DNA of 64,000 nt from Zygnema cylindricum (lineage: Eukaryota > Streptophyta > Zygnematophyceae > Zygnematales > Zygnemataceae), in assembly GCA_037447655.1 (NCBI GenBank), contig JBBHKE010002983.1, positions 1 through 64,000 on the forward strand. Reading direction: 5' to 3'. Positions 35,434-46,359 of this stretch are shown here, in pieces (the stretch's first letter is position 1; every line of letters starts with the position of its first letter). A program made the position numbers and the translations under genes. Below the pieces are notes generated by a model. That model did no database searches and was not told the DNA's origin. It saw only the letters and a list, made by a program, of their open reading frames with translations.

Positions 35434-36240
35434 GACACCACTCCACCTAGGGTATCTCGAAGAGAGAGAGAGCGTTTAGAAATGCAAGAGCAAATGGCGG
35501 CTATGATGAAGGAATAATTCGCAGCCTTCATGACTCAAATGAAGCCACAATTTACACGTATGGCTCGCACTGTCGTACACATGCCCACGTTGGCAGGTCA
35601 AATCTTACGAGATTCCACCATCCAACATCAAGAGGCTACGTTCGACAAAGGTTCGACCGATCAGAGCCGTGACGGTAAAACTCCTAACACACGCATTCCT
35701 TTGTCATTCACTAAGGAACTTCCTTCTCCCTTGCCCGAAACCGCTTCAGCCATCCCGGCTGAAGCTCTCAACATAGTGGATCGAACTATATACGAGGCAC
35801 ACCGTGTGAAGTAACGCTGGGGCATTCTATCCACCATGATTTCCGAATCACCAAAAATCTCCCCTATCTCCTTTACCTCCGATAGCTCCGCTGCAGCTGC
35901 CGCGTTACAAGCACTTCAACTGCACATAAATCTTGCTGCTATTCAGCCTATTTTCATAACGGAGCGAAATTCTCTCGATCCTCATATCAGTTTTTTGGAT
36001 AACGGGAAGGGTGCATTGTTGATCAATGGTATAGCCCCTTCCTTTCCTCTCATGGATACGGGTGCAAAGCCGGTGATATTGGGCTCTAGCTTGGTCTAAC
36101 TCAGGACAAGCTTCAGTCCACTTCTACTTGTCAAGCTCGTGTGCTTCACAGGCACCCCTTTTATCTTACCAAGGATTCTCGGGCCTTTTTCCTCTGTACG
36201 GTCATTAAAGTACGGGGAAAAGAGCGCACTCAGCCAGACC
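35434..36240 (+). pseudogene. Gypsy Gag-protease linker and N-terminal half of protease
   Basis: Continues the frame of Gag past TAA codons at 35515, 35812 and 36097. The retroviral-type protease active site is MDTGAKPVILGS (36052-36087), with the catalytic Asp in DTGA. The frame shifts after 36099 (LGLTQDKLQ reads in another frame). The C-terminal half of the protease resumes only at about 38730, beyond inserted DNA. Confidence 0.7.
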
Positions 36241-37501
36241 AGATTCTTCTATTTTCTTAATTGAACGGAACGCGCTTTATTTCGCGCCTAACGGAGGCCG
36301 AACGACGGAGTTACTCCGTTCCAAAGATTACCATCCTGTTACATGTGACCAGTTGCCAACTGTCCCATTGGGGGCTACATTGGGGAACGCCACGTAACTT
36401 TTGGGATAGTCTTGTAGATTTTGCTGTTGGCTATCAGTAGGACGTTAGTTTAGGTCCACCAGCCGGGTAGAGTATTTATTAATGTGAGTGAAAGTTAGGC
36501 GTTTCACGTCAATTAGAACTTTGTTGCTCACGATTGTGTCATAGAAAAACTCGTGGCTTCTAATCTAGCCGGAGATAGTCGCCTAAATTTTTGCCTTGAG
36601 TGTAGTACAACCTGTTTTGTCTTATGTCTGTACGATAACAATTCCTGGCCGGTGATTGGCTCCTGGTATTGCTTTGACTTTGGTACTATCGGTAGGACAA
36701 ACTTTGCTTGTATAAGGCACTTGGGGCCGAGGGAGACAGGTTGCTGTTTCAGTACTGTCTCCTGAGAAAAACCCTAGAAATTCCAACAAACTTTCTTGTG
36801 GAGAACTTTTGTTTTGTATGTGATTGTGACCCTATTGCCATCTTGGTTTGCATCGTCCTTTGTGGAAATCGTAGTCCAGTTGGGTGGTTGGCACCGTCTT
36901 TCCTGTTTTGGGCGATTTGGGGACTGGTGTTTGTTGGAAACCAAGAAGGGTCTTGCCGGTTCCGGGTCGCGGAAACCGAGGAGTTAAGGAGGCCTTACCT
37001 ATTCCGGTGTTTTCAAGGGGAGATTTCGTCTCCTTTTAGGTTGTCCACGTTACGCTTTGGGGGTAGGTTCAGCTCGCTTGCTATTATTCCATATTCTAAC
37101 TTTATTCTCTATTTTTCTAAGGGCAAGGTGATATTGTTAATTCTGAGACAGCATTTTTATATTTCTATCGTTTCATTTTACTTAGTGGAAGCATCTAGGT
37201 TCTCTCTTTGGTAGTCCTTTTTGGGGCTCTGGTTGGGTTTCTTCCGGGGTCGATCACCAGAATCTTTTGTACCAGAATAGTGGATTTTGAGAGGATTTTT
37301 GTTAGGCTTCCAACAAACCGTCACAAAATTAAGGACCCGGCTCCTCCTCTAAGGATTCCCTAATTTCCTCCGGCCAGGAGGGGGAAAGAGAGGGGGGAGG
37401 GGATATCTTTTCGCCTTCCCCAATCACTCATCCCCACCTTTGCATGCATGCTCACAGGAACAAGGCGGGCAGCATTGGGCACAAGCATGGTTGTGGGGAG
37501 C
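36241..37501. other. Unassigned insertion within gypsy
   Basis: About 1.2 kb that does not read as gypsy protein. It has a TATAAGG at about 36710 and a purine-rich tract (37374-37401), so it may be an LTR fragment of another element. The frame 36708-37214 has no recognisable domain. Confidence 0.35.
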
Positions 37502-38729
37502 TGTTGATATTTGGGTATTTTCTAGGTCTTTATTAGATAGAAAAGATTAGAGACAGTGTGCCTCTGACTCCTTTCTCCAAGCCCCCACACTTGTTGTAGT
37601 CACTGAAGGCTGGAAAGGGAGCTAAAGCCATGGCTGCCTTAGCTCTCCAGAGAGACAGAGGTAGATAAATATAGATTTACTAAAAGGAATGTAGACAGAC
37701 CTAGGAATTGATCCTAGTACCTGCCGTCCGTCAAGCAATGCATAGCCGTTAGCTTTAGCCGTTAAGTCTAGTACTAGTGTTACGTGACATAGGGTTTGAA
37801 AACAATATATATAGTGATACGTAGAGTAATTCGTTAAACGGGAAATTGATTCTTAGTTCATAGATACAGTTTATTTAGTACGGAGTACGTTAGAGGGACG
37901 GAACGGATACCGCGCATTTGTTTCGATAGCGAAACAAATACCGCGCACCAACTTTCAACGGCTACAATTCAATGCCGAAATAAATCAGACGGCCGTGATT
38001 AGCGCCGACTACGCGAAAGGATGATTTGGCGGTTTGCGGACGTCACCACTCCGGATGACACGTGGTGACATCGTAGAGGTTGCGGAATCTCCGGAACGGA
38101 ACACAACAAATCCGGATGTGACAAATGTCACATTGTGGCAATATCGTACACTCCGTACAAAAAGTACTCCGGCACCTGTAATTTCTTGTACGGTACCGTT
38201 TACTGACGTGGCATAACCTGGCGCCACGTGGAGAGATAAGATTTGGACGCGGGAATTCTGGGGATTACAAGAGCGAATACGGATAAAACATGTGTTGACT
38301 TTTTAGCCGTGTCGTACGATGACCGTACAGAAGGTACACCGGCATTTGTACCTTTATGTACTATACACTAATGCGATTGGTCCGTACCTCAGTACTAGAG
38401 GGTTTAGAGAGGGGTTTAGGACTTAGAATAGCACCTTGTATAAATGGCAAACTTTGGCCAGCCATACCTATCAATTCAGTTGACCAAATTCAGTGATTCT
38501 TGTTGCTGCGGACTCACAGGAGTCCAGGCTACACAAGGGTGTAGTCGGTCAGAGTCTTTGCCTGCCTGGGTGGCTGCATTTCTTAGGGAAAGTCAAAGTG
38601 GGTGAATGTGTCCAAATCTCATATTCTAACTTTGCATTCTGTGGTGGAACTGAGCACAAAGAAAGTGTTAATTCACAAGGGTGAAGCTATATTGGGGTTC
38701 TGATTGTCAAGGGGTCAATCATTTCGGCC
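37502..38729 (+). mobile_element. Copia-like solo LTR, 3'-truncated
   Basis: Starts TGTTGATATTTGGGTATTTT and follows the 1180-bp LTRs (inverse of 45597 downward) almost to their end, stopping at '...ggggtcaatcat'. The last about 100 bp of the family LTR is absent, and gypsy protease coding follows. It includes the antisense tRNA-like block near 37695-37765. Confidence 0.7.
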
Positions 38730-39194
38730 ACAACCTTTGTTGAGATCTCGGTTCACGCTCTGGTCATTAAATGTAGTGACTATGAATGCCTAGTGGGACA
38801 GGAGGTTATATTTCGTGTAGGAGGTGGAGTTGACATGCATGATTAGACATTTTCTTATAGGCCCACTCACTTCCCGGAACGCAAAATCTGCATTCCGCTA
38901 ATTTCCGCTAGGAAGCCCATGCCTATTATGGCAAATCCGGCCACATCCATACCTTCATTTTGAAGGAATTCGGTGGGGGCCAAAATTTTTTATTCATTGT
39001 CAGTTAAAGAAATTCTGCCCGATTGTTCTTTCTTACCATAAATTTTCAGTGACCCATGTTTTCTTATAGATACGAGGGAATTTGACCGAATCTATAACCA
39101 AACCTTGTCAATTCCACTTTCTCCGGCCTCTCCTACAATCTCAGCCCCTACAGACTCTTTTAGGTTTCTTGTCATTAATTAGAATGCGTTCCAA
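38730..39194 (+). pseudogene. Gypsy protease C-terminal half and linker
   Basis: Reading from about 38728 gives VEISVHALVIKCSDYECLVG followed by a GGGVDMHD segment, which fits the second half of a retropepsin (hydrophobic strand, then Leu-Val-Gly before the C-terminal strands). In-frame stops occur near 38844 and 38956. The linker to the methyltransferase is about 300 bp and poorly conserved. Confidence 0.55.
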
Positions 39195-40251
39195 TTGAAA
39201 CCTCATCCAAATGGATTGGTGATTTTGGACCTTTTCGCTGGAATAGGCACTTCCCTCCTTGCATGTTTGCCGAATGGATTATTAATACGATTTTATTATT
39301 CGGTTTAGATTGTTCCGTTAGCATGGAAAGCACAATTACATCATTGTAATTTGTTGTATTCACAATACCCGCAATTGTTACCAAAATCCGCATACGAGCA
39401 TATGCATACCGCCCTCCCACAAGACATCCGGATTGTGGGCAACCATCACTTACAGGATATTGGTCCAATCGATCTAGTTTTTGGCGGATGGGAGTGCCAA
39501 GGAATGTCTCGGGCCGGGAAAGGTCTCGGATTAGCCGATCCCCTTACCAAATTATTTTTTGAATTGATCCGCATCCTGCATTTTCTACAAACTTTAGATC
39601 ATCCTATGGAGTATATCTTGGAAAATGTCGTAGCCTACAATGATTCAAGACCTACAGTCTTGGCTGATTATCAACGGATTGAACAATTAATTGGTCTGCC
39701 TCTTATTATTGACGCGGCTCGCCATGGCTCACTAGCACACCGGGTTCCCTCCAAATGGACAAACCTGATCGATATTGGTAGACTCCGTGAGGCCAACTCG
39801 TTAGTTCGTCCTCCTCCTACAGACATTCAGGCTGCCCTTCTTCCTTTCTATAAGGTGCAGTCTTGCATTTAAAAGGACTGTCCCCCTAATTCCAGTGTCA
39901 ATGTCTAGGGTCAACCTCTTAAGGTGCTTCCTACCTTAGTTTGGTACGCACATTCACATACATTCTCTAATGACGGTCTTAGCGTGCTCCGAAACATTCA
40001 TACCGGTGAGCTCAAAGAGCCTACCTCTACGGAACGAGGACTCCTCATGCATTTCATTCCTGGCACTACAGCCGCCCGGTCTTACAAAACGTCAAAGATG
40101 CGCTTTATTTGGTCGTGTCATAGACCCTCAGGCTTTGTCTTTTGTTTTAGGTCTCGAGTTTGCAGTTGGTTGCCACTTTCAAGCACATCCGACTCAACTA
40201 GCTGGGGGGGAGAATGCATCACTAAGAAAAATTTTCCGTCCCACTCTCTAA
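39195..40251 (+). pseudogene. Cytosine-5 DNA methyltransferase domain inside gypsy Pol
   Basis: The motifs are in the standard order. Motif I is VILDLFAGIGT (39219-39251), the S-adenosylmethionine loop. Motif IV is DLVFGGWECQGMSRAGKG with the catalytic Cys codon at 39495-39497 (the usual Pro before Cys is Glu). Motif VI is LENVVAY (ENV at 39621-39629). A motif VIII-like AHRVPSKWTNL follows. Motifs IX-X (ERGLLMHFIPGTTAA, then KRQRCALFG) lie near 40035-40125 across a frameshift. The ENVVA...P-IDA...AHR...W-NL spacing resembles DNMT3-type enzymes. Such enzymes methylate cytosine C5. It lies between protease and RT in the gypsy coding order, so it was part of the element. In-frame TAG at 39306, TAA at 39870 and a further TAG near 39907 mark decay. 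Capture of DNMTs by retrotransposons is known from charophytes and dinoflagellates, as I recall. Confidence 0.85.
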
Positions 40252-40409
40252 CGGACTACATTTCAATTTTTCCTCTTTCCTTCTCCAATTCCACCAGTTT
40301 CGAAAATCTCTATCTACGATTTCCTCAATCCTAGCTATATGTCCTGGTCTATTCCCACATACACGGCTGTCTAGTCTACAAGTCGCATGCATATTCCACC
40401 CACCCCTCA

Positions 40410-41355
40410 TTGGAGTGGTGCTTTTCCAACAAGCAGTTGGAATCATTCGGTAATTGCCTTAAACAGACACCTGTAGCTTACGAGTTAGGTCAAAGGCTTA
40501 TCACAGATGAGCAGTTGGCCTTTGCACAAGCCATGGAAGCTATGACAACCGAAAATTTCGATGCTCCTAAATGGAAATTTGGCACCAATCTAACAAAGGC
40601 CGAACAAGAGTTATTGAATGACGTAGTTTTACGAAATATTGATGCCTTTGCCTTTTCTATGAACGATTTGGGTCCTCACACCGCTTATAAGATGTGGATA
40701 GATCTCGAAGATGATCACCCTATATTTAAAATGAAACATCGTTTGTCACAAACTAATCGGAAATGGTAGACAAGCGATGTGCTAAACTAGAGGAAAGGGG
40801 CCTAAGCTATCGGTCAGACTCCACATTTGCAGCTCCCACTGTCATGCCCTGGAAAAAGGATTCCGAGGGTAATTTTAGTGAACATCGAATGTGTGGTGAC
40901 TATCGTGAACTAAATGTAAGAACGGTTCAAGATCGTCATCCCATGCTTCTTGCCGAAGAAATATTTGATCACATAGGCGGAGCAAAGTATTTTAGTATCC
41001 TTGACCTCCGTCAAGGATTCAATCAAATTGAGATAGAGGAAAAACACCGGCATAAAACTGCCTTTTGGGGTAGCGATGGCGGATGGGAATGGGCCGTAAT
41101 GCCATTCGGACACAAAGATGCTCCGGCAGTATTTCAAAAAGTCATGGACTCCGTTCTTGGAGGCTGTAAGTTTGCTAGATGTTACATCGATGACCTCATC
41201 ATTGCCTCGGCTACTATTGAAGAGCATGCTGCTCACATCGAATGGGTATTGACTGAATTGAAAAAGGTTGGATTAAAATGTCATCTAACGAAATGCACCT
41301 TTGGAGCCGAGAGAGTGCGTTACCTCGGCCATTTTATCTCGGCTGAGGAGATCAC
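40410..41355 (+). pseudogene. Gypsy reverse transcriptase (first part)
   Basis: The N-terminal pol segment (40410-40769) is followed, after a one-base shift near 40760, by the RT fingers and palm. Visible motifs are FSILDLRQGFNQIEI, MPFGHKDAPAVFQKVM and the catalytic CYIDDLIIAS (near 41185). The frame stops at the ATCAC target site (41351-41355), where the gag-only LTR element is inserted, and continues at 45603. Confidence 0.9.
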
Positions 41356-42535
41356 TGAAATTCTATGGGCTCCATTGCCACACAGAATTCGCAGGTCCAA
41401 AGGAAGCTAATCTAGATAGTGCCGAATCCAACTTGATATAAACCCAAATGATTGACCCCTTGACAATCAGAACCCCAATATAGCTTCACCCTTGTGAATT
41501 AACACTTTCTGTGTGCTCAGTTCCACCACAGAATGCAAAGTTAGAATATGAGATTTGGACACATTCACCCACTTTGACTTTCCCTAAGAAATGCAGCCAC
41601 CTAGGCAGGCAAAGACTCTGACCGACTACACCCCTGTGTAGCGTGGACTCCCCTGAGTCCGCAGCAACAAGAATCACTAAATTTGGTCAACTGAATTGAT
41701 AGTTATGGCTGGCCAAAATTTGCCATTTATACAAGGTGCTCTCTGTGATAGGCAGCTACTTACCAGAAATATTCTAAGTCCTAAAACCCCTCTCTAAGCC
41801 CCTTAGTACTAAGGTACGAAAAAATAAGAAGACTGTAAAGTACATAAAGGTACAGGTACCGGTGTACCTTTTGTACGACCATCGTACGATATGGCCAAAA
41901 TGTCGACAAATGCCATATCCAAATTTGTTCCTATTATCCCCGGATATGCCGCAAGCCAATGTAATGTTGCCACGTGTCAATTGACGTGGCGGTGACCGCA
42001 AACTGCCAATAACATATTCCGCGATTTCGATGTTTATCGCGGCAGTCAGATCTAGACTGGCATTCAATTGTAGCCGTCGAAAATTTGTGCGCAGTAATTG
42101 TTTCGCTATCAAAACAAATGCGCGGTATCCGTTGTGTCCCCTTATCGTACTCCCTACTAAACGAAACGGTATCTATGCACTAAGTATATATTTCCCATTA
42201 AATGAATTAGTCTACGTGTAACTATTTATATAATTATCAAACCTTGTATGTTGTAACAGTATTCTTAGATTTAACGGTTAAAGCTAACGCCTACGGGTTA
42301 CTTGAGGGACGGCAGGTACCAGGATCAATTCCTGGATCCGTCAACATTCCTTTTAGTAAATCTATATTTATCTACACCTGTCTCTCCGGAGAGCTTAGGC
42401 AACCATGGCTTTAACTCCCTTTCCATCCTTTTGTGACTACAACCAGTGTGGGGGCTTGGAGAAGGGAGTTAGAGGCAGACCGCCTCCACTCTTTTTCTAT
42501 CTAATACAGACCTAGAAAATACCCAAATATGAACA
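41356..42535 (-). repeat. 3' LTR of gag-only element
   Basis: On the - strand it begins TGTTCATATTTGGGTATTTT and ends ATAGAATTTCA; 1180 bp. It also carries a copy of the Gag start codon region at its end. Confidence 0.9.
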
Positions 42536-43198
42536 CTCCCCTTATTTTCTAGTCTACTTCCTTTAAACTCTTACAAACAAAATAAACAAAACACTCCTTA
42601 CCCTTTTTCCTTTTTTCTTTTCTTTTTCCTTTTATATAACTTAAGAAAAATACTATCGTATTTAAAACTATGCATTAGATGAAATGAAATAATAATTGCA
42701 TCACACATTTCATTTAGCATCCCACTTATCATAAATCAGAGCAAAGATTTTATCCACCTCATCTCTTTTCCATCCACACTAAATCCACTTTCCCTCTTGC
42801 AATTCAAACAACCAGCCCCATCTCCAATCTGCAACACACACCCTAAGGCTAACCCTTTTACAGGCACACATTCATAAATGTCATCACTCCCTTTAGTGAT
42901 GTCAAACCCAATACCCCCAAAACATGAACTTTCCTCACTCTCTCCCATGGATTTCTTTCCACTCACTTTCTAAATTTATTCCCAATCAATATTTCTCCTC
43001 CCCTAAACCTTTCATTAAATCTTTCTCTTCTTCCTTATCCTTTAAAACCCCTTCTAGTTTCACTTCTCTCCTTTCCTCGGAATCCGTTAAAGTCTCCCTT
43101 TCCGACCAGTTTTCTAATTCTAAAATACCTATAAAATTATCCTCATTAATTATTTTTCCTGTTTTCACTTATGGATCCTAGATCTGACTTTCTTATTT

Positions 43199-44443
43199 CT
43201 AAGTCATACACTTTACACTCCTCGACATCCTCAAGTAACTTCTCTCTCTTACTTCCCTTATACCTCCAAAAGCACACTGTTTCCTTCGTGGAATTTCAGT
43301 GTACTTTTCTCTCTTCTCCATTCTACCGATGTGAAGAAGCTCCAAGATTTCTTCATCCTCTTTCTCGTTTTCCCCTTCTTCCTCCTCATTCACACTCCAA
43401 CTTCTAAGTTCTTCCAAACGAGGATACTCCTCCATATGGTAACCTAGTTCTCTACAAAAGAAGCAAACCCCTTTTTCCAAAACTCCCAGTTCTTTTCTTC
43501 TCCCTCTCTTTCCACCAAAGTTCCGATAAGGTTTACCTTTGTCTTTATTCCTCTCATCACGCTTCCGCTCATCACCGCCGTTCCTCTCATTACGCTTCCG
43601 CCAGTCACCACCAGCTGTAAATGCAGTCACCCTCTCACTTCCCCTACGAAGCTCCAAGGTGCTTTCCCTCATAAGTATTATCCCCATGGTGATGCTCCAA
43701 GTCCACGAGGAGCCATCCATTCCCTGCATACGGTAAATGATGTCTTCGTACTCATCTGGGAGTTTCATGATTAGTGTATCAATCTTTCTCTCCTCAGTTT
43801 CTACATATCCCGCACTAGTAAGCTCAACATATAACGCTGCAATATCATTGCAAAACTCTATGATGCTACCGCCTTTATAAACATAGGTCTCTATTTCTTG
43901 TTTTACTAACTGCTGCCTCTGTATAGTCTCACTCTTATAAATCTGAATTATTTTTTCCCAGATTTCCGAAGACTTGATTAGACTTAAAAGAGTGATAGCT
44001 ATGGACTTAGACACATATCTAAGTATGAGATATTTTGCTATAGTGTTTTAATATTTCCAAATTTTCCTATCATTTTCTTCAGTTTTTGGTGTTGTTATAA
44101 TCCCCACAAGTGGAACCATAGCCGACAGCCTAGCTCCCCTCACCATAGGTGTCCCTTTATCCTTCTCCCCTATTTCCCTTTCCACGAAAATGATTTTCCC
44201 TTCACCTTCCGTTGCATCTGAACTCACGTTGGTTTTCTGGGCAGCCTCAGATGATTCTCTATAGTGAGCTCCTCCAAAGCTCGGTGGCGGACACCTCACT
44301 TGTCCTGAAACAATTCCCCATAAGTGCTTCTCGAAAAGCAATCCCTCCATGTTAAACTCACAATAACTGAAGTTTGTTCCATCGAACATAGGCACCCTAA
44401 ATGGTGGGCCCATAACCTGAAATTCTATGGGCTCCATTGCCAC
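43199..44443 (-). pseudogene. Copia-like Gag (UBN2 type) of gag-only element
   Basis: A 415-codon frame from ATG 44443 with one in-frame TAA (44048-44050). The first nine codons lie in the 5' LTR, and the primer-binding site is translated. The core has FCNDIAALYVEL and LIMKLPDEYEDIIYRMQG blocks. A basic region follows, then a zinc knuckle CFFCRELGYHMEEY in which the last Cys is replaced by Tyr, and an acidic tail. Gag would assemble particles and package RNA. It ends about where the related copia-3 polyprotein enters protease, consistent with deletion of the whole pol region. The remainder to 42536 is short, broken, Ser/Glu-rich sequence without a known domain. Confidence 0.8.
44401..44417 (-). 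promoter_or_regulatory. Primer-binding site, half-tRNA-iMet type
   Basis: Directly after the 5' LTR on the - strand is GGTTATGGGCCCACCAT. The first 13 bases complement the anticodon stem-loop region of initiator tRNA-Met, the arrangement known for Drosophila copia. The copia-3 element has the same site with one change (AGTTATGGGCCCA at 31083). Confidence 0.7.
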
Positions 44444-45597
44444 ACAGAATTCGCAGGTCCAAAGGAAGCTAATCTAGATAGTGCTGACTCCAACTTGATA
44501 TAAACCCAAATGACTGACCCCTTTACAATTAGAACCCCAATATAGCCTCACCCATATGAAATAACACTTTCTTTGTGCTCAGTTCTACCACAGAATGTAA
44601 AGTTAGAATATGAGATTTGGACACATTCACCCACTTTGACTTTCCCTAAGAAATGAAGCCACCCAGGCAGGCAAAGAATCTAACCGACTACACCCATGTG
44701 TAGCCAAGACTCCCCTGAGTCTGCAGCAAAAAGAATCACTGAAAATGGTCAACTGAGTTGATAGTTATGGCTGGCCAAAGTTTGCGATTTATAGAAGGTG
44801 CTCTCTGGGAGAGGCAACTACCTACCAGAAATATTCTAAGTCCTAAAACCCCTCTGTAAGCCCCCTAGTACTAAGGTACGAACGAATAATAAGACTGTAA
44901 AGTACATAAAGGTATAGGTACCGGTGTACCTTTTGTACGACCATCATACGATATGGCCAAAATGTCGACAAATGCCATATCCAAATTTGTTCCTATTATC
45001 CCCGGATATGCCGCAAGCCAATGTAATATTTCCACGTGTCAATTGACGTGGCGGTGACCGCAAACCGCCAAAAACATATTCCGCGATCTCGGCGTTTATC
45101 GCGACCGTCAGATCTAGACCGGCATTCAATTGTAGCCGTTAGAAATTGGTGCGCGGTATTTGTTTCGCTATCGAAACAAATGCGCGGTATCCGTTGTGTC
45201 CCCTTAGCGTACTCCCTACTAAACGAAACTGTATCCATGCACTAAGTTTATATTTCCCGTTAAATGAATTAGTCTACGTGTAACTATTTATATAATTATC
45301 AAACCTTGTATGTTGTAACAGTATTCCTAGACTTAACGGTTAAAGCTAACGTCTACAGGTTACTTGAGGGACGGTAGGTACCAGGATCAATTCCTGGATC
45401 TGCCAACATTCCTTTTAGTAAATCTATATTTATCTACACTTGTCTCTCTGGAGAGCTTAAGCTGCCATGGCTTTAGCTCCCTTTCTAGCCTTAAGTGACT
45501 ACATCAAGTGTGGGGACTTCGAGAAGGGAGTTAGAGGCAGATTGCCTGTACTCTTTTTCTATCTAATAAAGACCTAGAAAATACCCAAATATCAACA
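44418..45597 (-). repeat. 5' LTR of gag-only element
   Basis: 1180 bp, TGTTGATATTTGGG to ATAGAATTTCA on the - strand. It contains an antisense tRNA-like block (about 45330-45405) with a perfect T-arm-like stem (cagga...tcctg). Confidence 0.9.
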
Positions 45598-45602
45598 ATC
45601 AC

Positions 45603-46292
45603 TCCTCTCGAAGCAAAGGTAGAGGGAATCAATAAATTGCCTGCTCCCACAGACCTCACAAGTCTGCGAGCCTTTCTCGGACTTGCTAATTATTATTGCA
45701 GGTTTGTATCTAATTTTAGCACCATCGCATCTCCGTTAAACGACCTTCTCAAGAAGGAAGTGGAGTTTATATGGGGTCTGGATCAGATTTCCGCATTTCA
45801 TAAATTAAAAACCGCTTTATCGAGTGCTCGAATTCTTCGTCCTTCCAATCACAAACTCCATTTTTGTCTCCAAACAGATTTTGGGAAACCCGGAATCGCT
45901 GCCATTTTGACACAAAGAGAGTTGAGCGGAGAGGAATACCTAGTTGCTTACGCGAGTAGAAGCAATAACCGGGCTGAATCAAATTATAGTAGGTACGAAG
46001 GAGAGTGTCCAGTAGCGGTTTGGGGTGTCGTTCACTTCCGCCATTTTTTGTACGGAAAACCTTTCACACTCCTAACTGACCATCAGCCCTTACATTGGCT
46101 AATGACAAACGATAAGCTTTCCGGGAAGCTAGCCTGATGGGATTTAATCTTACAAGAATATGACGTTGATATAACTCACCGACCCGGTCTGCTTAGTCTA
46201 AACGCAGATGGAATTTCCCGAAATCCTTTGCCCCGAACAATAGATAACGGAGTTCGACAGGATTTCGATGACGACGATGTTCCCGTCATGTG
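45603..46292 (+). pseudogene. Gypsy RT thumb and RNase H (continuation)
   Basis: The frame resumes in phase after the ATCAC duplication: LRAFLGLANYYCRFV (RT thumb/connection), then the RNase H-like region with LQTDFGKPGIAAILTQ, CPVAVWGVVHFRHFLYG and LLTDHQPLHWLM. An in-frame TGA at 46135-46137 interrupts what should read on as WDLILQEYDVDITHRPG. It matches Ty3/gypsy RT-RNase H organisation. Confidence 0.88.
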
Positions 46293-46359
46293 AATTGGTT
46301 CTTATCTTACTCACTGCCTGGCGTCTATTCCGAACCCCGTCCTGCCACAGATCCTTGGC

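Larger units (their letters stand above)
41356..45597 (-). mobile_element. Gag-only copia-like LTR element (TR-GAG type)
   Basis: Two direct LTRs of exactly 1180 bp (41356-42535 and 44418-45597) flank 1882 bp that encode only Gag on the - strand. A 5-bp duplication ATCAC (41351-41355, 45598-45602) marks a normal integrase-mediated insertion into the gypsy RT gene. There is no protease, integrase or RT, so it must have moved using enzymes of an autonomous relative. The primer-binding site and a purine tract (AAAATAAGGGGAG, just before the 3' LTR on the - strand) are present. The LTRs differ at about 12 of 120 bases in the stretch I compared, so the insertion is old. Confidence 0.9.

Noticed and set aside
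36708-37214. 168-codon frame with hydrophobic stretches
   Set aside because: It sits in an inserted non-coding segment; no recognisable domain and biased composition.
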